A stretch of 64,000 nucleotides of DNA from JAAYCI01 sp047972265 (lineage in GTDB: Bacteria; Bacillota; Clostridia; Oscillospirales; Ruminococcaceae): positions 1-64,000 of the forward strand of contig JBKEAM010000018.1 of NCBI GenBank assembly GCA_047972265.1, read 5' to 3'. The notes beneath the pieces are model-generated. The model was not told the DNA's origin. It did not search any database and saw nothing but the letters and a program-made list of their open reading frames with translations. Positions within the stretch are counted from its first letter, which is position 1. Each line of letters begins with the position of its first letter. Positions 24,939-32,921 of the stretch are shown piece after piece. The translations under genes and the position numbers were made by a program.

Positions 24939-25559
24939 ATGTTTACACAAGCTGTTTTACCCTATGCATTTGATGCTCTGGAGCCCCACATTGATGCCTT
25001 AACCATGGAAACCCATTACGGAAAACACCATGCAACATATACAAAAAACCTGAATGATGCCGCGGCAAAAGCAGGTATTGAAGGAAAAGAAATTGAGGCC
25101 GTGCTGGCCGACTGGAAAAAGAATGCAGAAGAAAGCACTAAAACCATAGTACGCAACAATGGCGGCGGGTTTTATAACCACAATCTTTACTTTTTGCATC
25201 TGTCGCCCAATGGCGGCAAAGAGCCGCAGGGCGAACTAGCCCAGCGTATAAACAGTACATTTGGTTCTTTTGCTGATTTTAAAGACCAGATTTCGAAAGC
25301 GGCTGTTGGCCAGTTTGGCTCGGGCTGGGCTTGGCTTTCGGCAAATGCCTCGGGAGATTTGCAGGTTTCGGCCAGCCCCAACCAGGACAACCCCCTTTTA
25401 GAAACAGAGGGCATTTGGCGTCCCATTTTGGGTATAGATGTATGGGAACACGCATATTACCTAAAATATAAAAATGTAAGGCCAGATTATGTAAAAGCCT
25501 TTTTTGAAGTGGTAAATTGGGACAAAGTTGCCGAAAATTATCAGTATGCAAAAAAGTAG
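24939..25559 (+). CDS. sodA: Fe/Mn superoxide dismutase
   Basis: A 206-residue Fe/Mn-type superoxide dismutase converting superoxide to hydrogen peroxide and oxygen. The four metal ligands are visible: H26 (THYGKHH), H81 (GGGFYNHNLYF), D167 and H171 (DVWEHAYYLKY). GSGWAWL is the conserved core. Sequence alone does not settle iron against manganese. It is cytosolic, with no signal peptide. AGAAAGGAT precedes the ATG. A strong promoter and a palindromic operator are in front and a terminator follows, so it is a single-gene unit regulated probably by metal or oxidant. Confidence 0.96.
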   Translation: MFTQAVLPYAFDALEPHIDALTMETHYGKHHATYTKNLNDAAAKAGIEGKEIEAVLADWKKNAEESTKTIVRNNGGGFYNHNLYFLHLSPNGGKEPQGELAQRINSTFGSFADFKDQISKAAVGQFGSGWAWLSANASGDLQVSASPNQDNPLLETEGIWRPILGIDVWEHAYYLKYKNVRPDYVKAFFEVVNWDKVAENYQYAKK

Positions 25560-26121
25560 CATTTAAATAAGCCGTGCCGTGTTAGTTTAAGATGCTATTG
25601 TATATATAATAAAACCCCACTTAGCAGTGGGGTTTTATTTAACTAAGGGGTTTTTAGATAGAATAAGAGCCATGCCATTGCAAAAGTGTTTAACAAGCTG
25701 TGACAATTGCGGCTTATGTGCAGGGGGCACGGCTGCAAAGTTTGTTATTATGTAAATGTAATAAAGTAAAGCACCCGCCCAATGTTTGCGGGCGGGTATA
25801 AAGGGATGTATAGGTGTGCCTAAACCACAAAAAACCCCCGCCTGTATTTGCGAGGGTTTTTTGTCACAAGGAGTTTTTTTTTGCGGCCCCGGAATCGTAG
25901 AAATATCTGCGACCGGAGGAGGGGGTCCGCGTCATGAAAAAAGCTTAACGTTGCACTTGCTGCAAGTTGGTTCTGGCTGTAACCTTCTTGCAACTAAATT
26001 GTAACTTTTTTGATACTTATTGTCAAGACTTTTTTGTAACTTTTTGTAATTTGTTTGATTATCTGGTAAAAATACACGTATATAGTCTATATTTTACTAA
26101 ATCGTTAACAAAAAAAGATTG
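25560..26121. other. 562-bp intergenic region with clustered hairpins
   Basis: No supported gene. After the sodA terminator come three GC-rich hairpins: 25773-25797 (ACCCGCCC/GGGCGGGT), 25827-25864 (terminator-like, T-run on both sides) and an irregular stem at 25883-25930 with CCGG/CCGG and TCGTAGA/TCTGCGA helices. GGAGGAGG lies in the right arm of the last stem and is followed by a four-codon frame at 25934. The remainder (25950-26120) is AT-rich with two copies of TTGTAACTTTTT. It could be a remnant or a small RNA. Confidence 0.4.
25609..25639. terminator. Rho-independent terminator of sodA
   Basis: AATAAAACCCCACT pairs with AGTGGGGTTTTATT. Confidence 0.9.
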
Positions 26122-26844
26122 TTACCATTCTACATATGCTTCAAAACGGCGTGTACCGTTGTGGCTTCCCTCAAAAAAAGTTCCATTTTCTCCGGCGGGG
26201 GCTGTAAACAGCTGATAGCTTTCGCCAAGGGCAACTTCGCTGCGGTAAAATAAAAGCATTGTTTTGGGCAGGCTCTTTTGCAGTTTTTCCAGCGGCAGAG
26301 CATCGCAAACAATATCAGCATAGCGGCTATTATTTAGGTGCTTGTTGCGGTCGCAAAAGCTATAGCCCGCAACCCCCTCGCGCAGCAGCGTCAATTCATC
26401 ATGGGCCGGATAATCGAAGCTGTGCCCTTCGGCACCGGGCTGCTCTGTAAAAGGGGTGGTAAAGCCCTCGGGCTCCCGGCGCAAAATGCGATGGGTGCGG
26501 GTGTCTACCAGTACCCAGCGGCTGTCGATTTCGCAAAACGCCTCCCCTGCCTCGTTATAAAAGGTGGTAACACGCTGGTACACAGCGCGGTGCATTGCAT
26601 AAGGGCGGGTCTCCATGCGTACGGTATCGCCCACCGTAAAGGGGTGCATTATTTTTAAAGAAATGCGGGACAGTAAAAAAACAGTATTTGTGCGGCGGTA
26701 AAGTTCATTGTTGATGTTTAAATCTTCGCACTGCGCGGTGCTTATCTCCTGCGCGCGGCGCAAAATAGCGCCGGGTGTCATTCTGTCCCAGGGGTCACAT
26801 TCAAACTGAAAGACTTTAAAGCTCTGTTCGTATAAGGAAGGCAT
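26122..26844 (-). CDS. Acyl-ACP thioesterase
   Basis: A 240-residue protein of the acyl-ACP thioesterase family (PF01643), made of two hotdog domains. It releases free fatty acids from acyl carrier protein. The second hotdog carries DRNKHLNNSRYADIV (about residues 165-180), with the conserved Asn-x-His-x-Asn active-site block. The first hotdog contains RRTNTVFLLSRISLKI. AGGAG lies seven bases before the ATG. It is a single cytosolic gene. Free fatty acid it releases could in principle feed the LuxE-like synthetase of this window, but the two are 5 kb apart and the link is speculative. Confidence 0.88.
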   Translation of the reverse strand: MPSLYEQSFKVFQFECDPWDRMTPGAILRRAQEISTAQCEDLNINNELYRRTNTVFLLSRISLKIMHPFTVGDTVRMETRPYAMHRAVYQRVTTFYNEAGEAFCEIDSRWVLVDTRTHRILRREPEGFTTPFTEQPGAEGHSFDYPAHDELTLLREGVAGYSFCDRNKHLNNSRYADIVCDALPLEKLQKSLPKTMLLFYRSEVALGESYQLFTAPAGENGTFFEGSHNGTRRFEAYVEW

Positions 26845-27185
26845 TTTTTTCTCCTAAACATTGTGTATTCGTAATTTCTGTAACCATAATAATGCAAAAT
26901 ACAAAGCCTTTCAAGAAGCAGAGACTTAAAATACCGATAACCTCCCCATAAAAAGCTGTTTTGTAATGTTTTAAAAAGAGAATTATTAAAGGCTGGTGGA
27001 TGTGTTTAAGCCGGTATTTTGCAGCCGTAAAGCCTTTATGGGGTTTGGCCGTTTTAGTGGGCAGTACCAAAGCTAAGACAGAAAAGAATGTAATAGTGGC
27101 AATTGGAATAGTTGCACTGGAAACAAAGAGGAGAGCCTTTAAGGCTCTCCCACATTAAGAAATATTTTTTGATTTTAGAGAGGGA
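26845..27185. other. 341-bp intergenic region
   Basis: Upstream of the thioesterase gene and downstream of nagA. Apart from the nagA hairpin at 27130-27151 I see no gene or repeat. The minus-strand frame at 26816-27070 overlaps the thioesterase start and lacks a ribosome binding site. Confidence 0.5.
27130..27151 (-). terminator. Hairpin terminator of nagA
   Basis: GGAGAGCCTTTAAGGCTCTCC stem, followed on the minus strand by TCTTTGTTT. The T-tail is weak. Confidence 0.6.
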
Positions 27186-28322
27186 TTAATCTCCGGTGAT
27201 TTTTTGCCCGGCGCTAAATACCGCTTTGGTTTGCAGGGCGGCATCCCATACTACAATGTCTGCACGCAGGCCGGGTGCAAGGCTGCCAACTTCATTTTGC
27301 AGCCCGGCGGCTTTGGCGGGGTTGGCACTTGCGGCGGCAATGGCCTGCTCCATAGGGATGCCAAAGCCAATAGCGCGGCGGCAGCACTCGGCCAAGTTGT
27401 TGGCACTGCCGGCAATGGTGCCGTCCTCCAGCGTGGCTTTGCCACCCTTCATCCATACTTTTTGGCCGCCAAGGCTGTATTCCCCATCCGGCATGCCGGT
27501 GGCCCGCATAGAATCGCTGATTAGGCATACACGCTGAGGCCCAAACCAAGAAAACACCGAGCGCACAACAGAGGGATGCAGGTGGAAACCATCCGAGATA
27601 ATTTCTACATGGGCGGCCTTATCGCTTGCGGCCCCAATAACGCCGGGGTCTCTGTGCGCAAAGGGCGGCATGGCATTAAACAAATGGGTTACATGGGTAG
27701 CGCCCGCATCAAATGCATCTACAGCCTGCTGATAGTTGGCGGCGGTATGCGCAATGCTTACAGTACACAGATCGCTTGCTTTTTTGGTAAACTCCAGGCT
27801 GCCCGGCAGCTCTGGGGCAATGTCTACAAGGCGTATGCGCCCGCTGCACTTTTTGTATAGGTTATGGAACATTTCAAAGTCGGGGTCTGTAATATATTTT
27901 GGGTTTTGCGCGCCCTTTTTGCTCAAGTTGATAAAGGGCCCCTCCATATTTACACCGCGCAGTACGGCACCTCTGCCCTCTTGCTCAAAATAAGGCAGGG
28001 CAACATCCAGTACATCCTCCAAAATAGGCTCGTTAAAAGACATGGTGGCGGGCACCACACTGGTAACGCCCTGCTGGCCATAGTATTGCAGCATACGCTC
28101 TAGGCCACCTGCGTCGGCATCGCAAAAATCGCTGTTTACACAGCCGTGAGTGTGTGTATCTACAAAACCGGGCAGTACATACTGGCCGTTTGCATCGTAT
28201 ACATCATCCTCTGTAAAAGTACCGGAATCTGCAAAGCGCACAACGCGGCCATCTTGAACCAAAAGTTCCCCTTTGCGAAACCGCCCTTCGGCGGTGAATA
28301 CAACAGCATTTTTAATAATCAT
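27186..28322 (-). CDS. nagA: N-acetylglucosamine-6-phosphate deacetylase
   Basis: A 378-residue amidohydrolase that removes acetate from GlcNAc-6-phosphate, feeding amino-sugar catabolism and cell-wall recycling. PGFVDTHTHG (about residues 51-60) gives the metal-binding HxH. NMEGPF, IAHTAAN, THLFNAM and the catalytic aspartate in LISDSMRATG follow in order. Length is typical. AAAGGAG lies ten bases before the ATG. No nagB or GlcNAc transporter is beside it. A TATAAT (28353-28348 on the minus strand) lies 26 bases upstream without a good -35. Confidence 0.95.
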   Translation of the reverse strand: MIIKNAVVFTAEGRFRKGELLVQDGRVVRFADSGTFTEDDVYDANGQYVLPGFVDTHTHGCVNSDFCDADAGGLERMLQYYGQQGVTSVVPATMSFNEPILEDVLDVALPYFEQEGRGAVLRGVNMEGPFINLSKKGAQNPKYITDPDFEMFHNLYKKCSGRIRLVDIAPELPGSLEFTKKASDLCTVSIAHTAANYQQAVDAFDAGATHVTHLFNAMPPFAHRDPGVIGAASDKAAHVEIISDGFHLHPSVVRSVFSWFGPQRVCLISDSMRATGMPDGEYSLGGQKVWMKGGKATLEDGTIAGSANNLAECCRRAIGFGIPMEQAIAAASANPAKAAGLQNEVGSLAPGLRADIVVWDAALQTKAVFSAGQKITGD

Positions 28323-28686
28323 TTGTTACAGCTCCTTTGCCAGTAGCATTATATAGGCGGGGGGACGCCGCCAAAACGGCAACCTACCCGATATGGATTT
28401 TTACACATGGGTAAAGAACGTTATTTATCCTTATTATAGACCCTTATTGTATAAAATAACACCTGCTAAATTTGGCATTTTGTGTTAAAAAAATGATGTA
28501 AAGCGTAAAAGCAAAAGTTAAAGGAAGAAAACAAAGCACCCCAAAAAAGAAAACCATAAAATCTTGGCGGCAAATATCCCCCTCTTGGCGAGAACATCCT
28601 ACCACTGGGGAAAAGCCCGTTGACGGTGGATTTACGGGGCTGTTACACTTTAAACATCGCAAAAAAAGATAAGAGAAGGTGCGAAG
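28323..28686. other. 364-bp divergent intergenic region
   Basis: Contains the nagA -10 box, direct repeats TCTTGGCG (28562-28569 and 28583-28590) and the possible attenuator at 28602-28641. No gene seen. Confidence 0.5.
28602..28641 (+). promoter_or_regulatory. Possible leader attenuator of the MFS gene
   Basis: Two mutually exclusive stems: CCACTG (28602-28607) with CGGTGG (28624-28629), and AGCCCGT (28614-28620) with ACGGGGCT (28634-28641). Such alternatives are found in leaders of drug-efflux genes. No T-run or leader peptide was found. Confidence 0.25.
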
Positions 28687-29999
28687 ATGAAGGCAAAGAC
28701 AAAAGAGACTTTGTATAAAAACAGAAAAGCCTATTTCTTTTTAGGCAGCCAGGCGGTAAGCCTTATAGGGTCATCACTGGTACAGTATGCAATTATGTGG
28801 ACGGTTACCCTACGAGAAAACAGCGGCGCGGTGCTGGCAACTTACATGGCATTTAGTATGTTGCCACAGTTGATAGTATCTTTGTTTGGGGGTGCTATTG
28901 CAGACAGATACAGCCGCAAAAACCTGATAATGATTGCCGATGGCGGAATAGCGATAGCCACCTTGGGGCTGTTTTTTATACTGCTTAGCGGCACCACAAG
29001 CCTGATACCGGTATATCTGATTGCGGGGATACGGTCTTTGGGAGCAGGATTTCAGACACCGGCCGTAAGTGCCCTGCTGCCGGAGTTATGTGAACCGGAG
29101 CAATTGATGAAGATGAACAGCCTAAACGGAACGGTAAACGCTGTGGTTACACTGGTAACCCCCGCGGCCGCGGCTGCCCTGCTCAATTTTGGAGATTTGC
29201 CGCCCGTACTGCTGGTAGACGTTGTAACCGCGGCCATTGCCATTTTGATTTTGTGGAAGATTAAGGTGCCAAAGCGGGTGATTGCCGAAGAGGAAGTACA
29301 TGGCACCATGATACAGGATATTGTTACAGGCATTAAATATGCAAGCAAAAGCTATTTTTTGCGCACCATGCTTTTGTGGATGATGCTTATAAACTTTTTA
29401 TTTGTGCCGGGAGCGGTATTTAATGTATTGTTTACCACCCGTATGTACGGCGATAATTACCTTTACCTTACCATTGCCGAAGTTGTATTTTCGGCGGGGG
29501 CTATTGTTGGGGGGTATTGCTGGCAATATGGGGCGGCTTTAAAAACCAGATGATTACCATGGGCATGGGCCTTGTGGTGGTAAGCCTTGTAACCGTAGGT
29601 ATGGGTCTTGTGCCCCCTGTGTGGCTGTATTTTGTACTTTTGTTTATCTTTGGCTTTTGCATGCCGGTTATCAGCACCGTTTCTATGGTTTTGTTTCAGG
29701 AGAAGGTGGAGCCCGGGATGCTGGGGCGTGTTATGAGCCTGTCTTATATTGTATCTATGGCGGTAATGCTGATAGGGACTGTAACGCTGGGGCCGGTGTT
29801 TGATGTTATACCAATGCAGTGGATTGTGCTGCTTACCGGCGTACTGATGGTTTTGGTATGCCTGCCCATATTTGTAAACAAGCGTATTTTGAAAGAAGGA
29901 ATGCCCCTTGAAAAAGTGGGCGAAACAGTAGAGAATATAGAAGCAGCAGAAACAGCGGTACCCATTGCAGCAACACAAAAGGCCGAGGAGGAAGCGTAA
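28687..29999 (+). pseudogene. MFS transporter, frameshifted at a G run
   Basis: A major facilitator of the macrolide-exporter type (MFS_3), about 437 residues if whole. The first 288 residues (28687-29553) hold helices 1-8 with the loop GGAIADRYSRKN. The remainder, from about 29500 to 29999, continues in another frame with helices 9-12. A run of six Gs at 29509-29514 is the break: one extra G gives AIVGGVLLAIWGGFKNQ and restores the whole protein. As written the protein stops after helix 8. It could be a sequencing error, recent decay, or a switchable tract. GAGAAGG precedes the ATG. The DNA glycosylase gene follows by two bases. Confidence 0.8.
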
Positions 30000-30001
30000 A
30001 A

Positions 30002-30514
30002 ATGGCAAAAGAGAGGGCGGAGGTAGTGCGAACCGGTGTGCCCGGTTTTGCGCCGCTGGCCAGTGCAAACAGCCGCGTGCTGATTGTGGGCAGCTACCCC
30101 TCTCCCAAAAGCTTTGACGAGGGATTTTATTATGGAAAACCGCACAACCGGTTTTGGCCGATGATGGCGCGCCTGCTGGGCAAAGAAGAACCCTATAATA
30201 TTGCCCAAAAGGAAAAGCTGATTACAAAAAGCGGGCTTGCCCTGTGGGATGTGCTAGAAAGCTGTACAATACAGGGTGCTTCGGATGCCACAATTACCGA
30301 TGTTGTTATGAACGACATTGCGGGCTTTGTAAAAAACCACCCTATAAAAGCGGTGTTTTGCAACGGAGCAGCCGCCCATAAATACTATGGTAAATACTGC
30401 GCCGGTGTGGGGCTGCCGGTATATGCAATGCCCTCTACCAGCCCTGCCAATGCCCGTTTTAGGATGGATGACCTTGTAAAAGAGTGGCAAGCCCTGCTGC
30501 CCTTACTGGCTTAA
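30002..30514 (+). CDS. DNA-deoxyinosine/uracil glycosylase (UDG superfamily)
   Basis: A 170-residue member of the uracil-DNA glycosylase fold, closest by motif to hypoxanthine-DNA glycosylases (family 6). RVLIVGSYPSPKSFDEGFYY holds the first active-site loop, HNRFWPMMARLLG follows, and MPSTSPANARFRMD near the end is the second loop. It would remove deaminated bases (hypoxanthine, perhaps uracil) from DNA. GAGGAGG precedes the ATG, which is two bases after the MFS stop, so the genes share a transcript. Substrate is inferred from family, not from sequence. Confidence 0.82.
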   Translation: MAKERAEVVRTGVPGFAPLASANSRVLIVGSYPSPKSFDEGFYYGKPHNRFWPMMARLLGKEEPYNIAQKEKLITKSGLALWDVLESCTIQGASDATITDVVMNDIAGFVKNHPIKAVFCNGAAAHKYYGKYCAGVGLPVYAMPSTSPANARFRMDDLVKEWQALLPLLA

Positions 30515-30516
30515 AT

Positions 30517-30559
30517 ATAGCACCCTGCTTTTGTTGTTTTTACAAAGGCAGGGTGCTAT
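30517..30559. other. Long stem-loop between glycosylase and PPC genes
   Basis: ATAGCACCCTGC pairs with GCAGGGTGCTAT, extended inward with one mismatch. There is no T-run after it, so it may be a weak terminator or an mRNA-processing or stability element. Confidence 0.6.
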
Positions 30560-30585
30560 CATAAAATAAAAGGAGGGATTGCCAT

Positions 30586-31008
30586 ATGCAAGCAAAACGG
30601 TTTGGAGATGTATGGCTGGTACGCATAGATGCCGGGGAGGATATACCCACCAGTTTGTTGGCCTTTGCAGAAGAAAATGATATAAAGCTGGCAACATTGG
30701 GCGGCCTTGGCGCGGTTGACCATGCAAAGTATGGATTGTTTGACCCCGAACAAAAAAAGTTTGTGCCAAATATAAAGGATGAATATTTGGAAGTGGTTTC
30801 TGTAGATGGGACACTTTCTACCATGGGGGGCAAACCCTACCTGCACCTGCACGCAACCTTTGCCGATGTAGAGGGGCGGGTTTTTGGCGGGCATGTAAAT
30901 GAGGCGCGGGTAAGTGCCACGGCAGAAATATCGGTGCATATTATGCCCGGCAGTATAGACCGCAGTTTTGACGAAACCACAGGGCTAAACCTGATGGTGC
31001 TGGAATAG
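30586..31008 (+). CDS. PPC-domain (DUF296) protein
   Basis: A 140-residue protein that is one PPC/DUF296 domain. VRIDAGEDIPTSLLAFAEEN and ATLGGLGAV are near the start. PYLHLHATFAD and GGHVNEARVSATAEI place three histidines (HLH and GGH) that bind metal in solved bacterial members. Bacterial forms are trimers of unknown function. The plant relatives carry AT-hooks, which are absent here. AAGGAGG lies before the ATG. The gene is followed by a strong terminator. Confidence 0.85.
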   Translation: MQAKRFGDVWLVRIDAGEDIPTSLLAFAEENDIKLATLGGLGAVDHAKYGLFDPEQKKFVPNIKDEYLEVVSVDGTLSTMGGKPYLHLHATFADVEGRVFGGHVNEARVSATAEISVHIMPGSIDRSFDETTGLNLMVLE

Positions 31009-31016
31009 ATAGTATA

Positions 31017-31050
31017 AAAATCCACTGTTAAAAAACAGTGGATTTTGTTG
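31017..31050 (+). terminator. Rho-independent terminator of the PPC gene
   Basis: AAAATCCACTGTT (31017-31029) pairs with AACAGTGGATTTT (31034-31046), then TTGTTTTT. The 130 bases to the GNAT stop codon hold nothing recognisable. Confidence 0.88.
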
Positions 31051-31181
31051 TTTTTACAGACAAAAATACAAAGGATAAAAGATGTAATAAAGAAAAAAGA
31101 AGTGGCAGAGGGCGCCGGGGATATGCCTTTTTGCGCATTTTTGGGCAGCAACAGCCCCCGCTGTTTGACAGAAAAATAGCC

Positions 31182-31832
31182 CTATTCTGGAAATGGAATT
31201 TGGTCTTGCACAAGCTGTAAAAACCGCTTTTGCGAGGGCAGGTTTTCTTGTTTTTGCCTTACAGGAAAAGATTGATCGAAAATAGCTGCTTTTTTAGCAT
31301 CTACATGGTAAAGGGGAGACTCGAATAAAACCCCACCTAAAGCGGGCAATGCATTTGCATGCAGCGGATATACCATAAGGACTTGCAGGTAATTGCCATT
31401 TGGGGTTTTAATGCCAAAACGCTTGGCGGGCACAAACCCCAAGGGACGGTAATAGGCGGGATCTCCGTAAATAGAAACCGCGCTATACCCCATTTGGCGG
31501 GTCGCCTGTAAAGAGTGACGCACCAAAGCGGCACCAATACCCAGCCGCTGGCAGGCGGGCAAAACACACAAGGGGCCAAACATTAAAATTTCTTGTAAAG
31601 GCAGAGCGGGTGTTTTTATATAAGCTTTGGCATAGGCAATAACCCCAATCGGCTGGTTGTTTTGCAGGGCAACAAAAGAAAGCGGAGCCACAAAATCGGG
31701 GTTAGAGCGCATGCTGTGCAGCAGGTAGTGTTCGTCACAGCCGGGGGCAAACCAGTTCCAAAAAGCTTCCCGCGCAATTTCCTCAGTTTTGCGGTAATCT
31801 TTGGGTTGCTCGGGGCGTATTGTAATTTCCAT
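31182..31832 (-). CDS. GNAT-family N-acetyltransferase
   Basis: A 216-residue protein with the acetyl-CoA-binding motif CQRLGIGAALVRHSL (motif A, about residues 92-107) and the preceding beta-bulge GPLCVLPA. YYRPLGFVPA is the common later motif of this YhbS-like group. The acceptor substrate is unknown. The start is five bases after the stop of queH, so the two are co-transcribed. Whether it modifies a tRNA or ribosomal protein, as the queuosine neighbour might suggest, is open. Confidence 0.85.
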   Translation of the reverse strand: MEITIRPEQPKDYRKTEEIAREAFWNWFAPGCDEHYLLHSMRSNPDFVAPLSFVALQNNQPIGVIAYAKAYIKTPALPLQEILMFGPLCVLPACQRLGIGAALVRHSLQATRQMGYSAVSIYGDPAYYRPLGFVPAKRFGIKTPNGNYLQVLMVYPLHANALPALGGVLFESPLYHVDAKKAAIFDQSFPVRQKQENLPSQKRFLQLVQDQIPFPE

Positions 31833-31837
31833 GTTGT

Positions 31838-32524
31838 CTATGTTTCCTCTTTAGCAGGGGCAAAATTGGCGGCGTCTAGCGCTGCTTTTTCTTCCCTGTG
31901 TTTTTGGGTAGCGCGCAGGCTGTACACACACCCGCAATAATCTTGCCGGTACAGGTTGTACTGGCTAGAAAGCGTAAGGCTGCGTTTGTAGCCATCGCGC
32001 TTTTTAAAATCGGCCGGAAGATGGTTGATGCCATATTTTTGCCCAGCTTCTTCTCCCAGTTGGTTTAGGCGCACAGCATCTTTGTGCGGGCTTACTGAAA
32101 GAGTGGTGGTATACCATGCAAACCCGTGCGCGGCGGCGTATTCGGCCGCATATTCCAGCCGCAGGCGGTAGCACTGGGTGCAGCGCTGGCCGCCCTCCTC
32201 TTCATTTTCTAGGCCTTGCACGGCGGCAAAAAAGGCAGAGGGATTATAATCGGTTTCTATTAAAGTTATGGGGTATTTTACGGGCAATTGTTTTACAAGC
32301 TCCCGTACTTCGGCCAAGCGGCGGTGATATTCATCTGGGGGAGAAATATTGGGATTATAGTAAAGCAGCGTTATGGCAAAGGTATCTGCCAGTTTTTCTA
32401 GCACAGAGGTAGAACAGGGGCCGCAGCAAACATGCAGCAGCAAGGGGGTGCCGGGCTTTATTTTTTGCATGCAGTCCAGCATCAGCTTATCGTAATTTTT
32501 TTGCAAACCAGCATTCACTTTCAT
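31838..32524 (-). CDS. queH: Epoxyqueuosine reductase QueH
   Basis: A 228-residue QueH, the non-cobalamin enzyme that reduces epoxyqueuosine to queuosine in tRNA. Conserved cysteine sites are C33-C34-GP-C37, C115-TQ-C118 and C197-G-C199, which hold an iron-sulfur cluster and a second metal. HVCCGPCSTS near the start is diagnostic. It is first gene of a two-gene unit with the GNAT gene. The queuosine biosynthesis genes themselves are not in this window, so the organism may salvage queuosine precursors. Confidence 0.93.
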   Translation of the reverse strand: MKVNAGLQKNYDKLMLDCMQKIKPGTPLLLHVCCGPCSTSVLEKLADTFAITLLYYNPNISPPDEYHRRLAEVRELVKQLPVKYPITLIETDYNPSAFFAAVQGLENEEEGGQRCTQCYRLRLEYAAEYAAAHGFAWYTTTLSVSPHKDAVRLNQLGEEAGQKYGINHLPADFKKRDGYKRSLTLSSQYNLYRQDYCGCVYSLRATQKHREEKAALDAANFAPAKEET

Positions 32525-32552
32525 AAACTGCTAAACAAATCCTTTCTTTTTA

Positions 32553-32581
32553 TTTATAATTCTCTCAAAATTCTTTCACAA
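32553..32581 (-). promoter_or_regulatory. Promoter of queH-GNAT
   Basis: On the minus strand TTGTGA (32581-32576), a 17-bp spacer, then TATAAA (32558-32553). Confidence 0.55.
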
Positions 32582-32639
32582 ATAACCGATATACTAAAGA
32601 CATCAAAAACAAAGCCAATGATTCACCGTTGGTTTTGCA

Positions 32640-32908
32640 ACCAGGGAGGGAGATAACTTTAAAGTGTAGTAACGGTGCAACCGCATGGTAAAATGCAACT
32701 GCCGTATAACGGTTGAAAAAAACATACAAATGATGCGGGAAAAATCCCGCTCCCTTTACTGCCGTCCCGTGCATTCGGCGCGGCAGCCCACAATTTACCT
32801 GCTGGCAGATGTTTACCTTTTGTAAAAAAACAAGCACTGCCAACAGTTTTGAATATAGAAAGGTTTTCCTTTCGGGCCGGCCCTGCGCACGGGGCCGGCA
32901 TTTTTGCG
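32640..32908 (+). ncRNA. Candidate structured small RNA
   Basis: No coding frame is supported here. On the plus strand a string of hairpins occurs: 32735-32750 (GCGGGA/TCCCGC), 32759-32786 (CTGCCG/CGGCAG), 32799-32846 (10-bp stem, one mismatch), 32859-32872 (AAAGG/CCTTT) and the terminator at 32876-32905. No plus-strand gene follows, so this would be a stand-alone RNA. The 5' end is not defined. I do not recognise the family: RNase P, tmRNA, SRP and common riboswitch signatures were not found. Confidence 0.35.
32876..32905 (+). terminator. Rho-independent terminator without an obvious gene
   Basis: GCCGGCCC (32876-32883) pairs with GGGCCGGC (32892-32899), followed by ATTTTT on the plus strand only. 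It points to a plus-strand transcript ending here. Confidence 0.75.
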
Positions 32909-32921
32909 TTTAAAAGAGGGT

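Noticed and set aside
26816..27070. Minus-strand 84-residue frame upstream of the thioesterase gene
   Set aside because: It overlaps the thioesterase start, has no Shine-Dalgarno sequence and no recognisable composition.
32666..32690. T-box-like sequence (ACGGTGCAACCGCA) on the plus strand
   Set aside because: It matches 11 of 14 consensus positions, but no specifier stem was found and no plus-strand gene follows.
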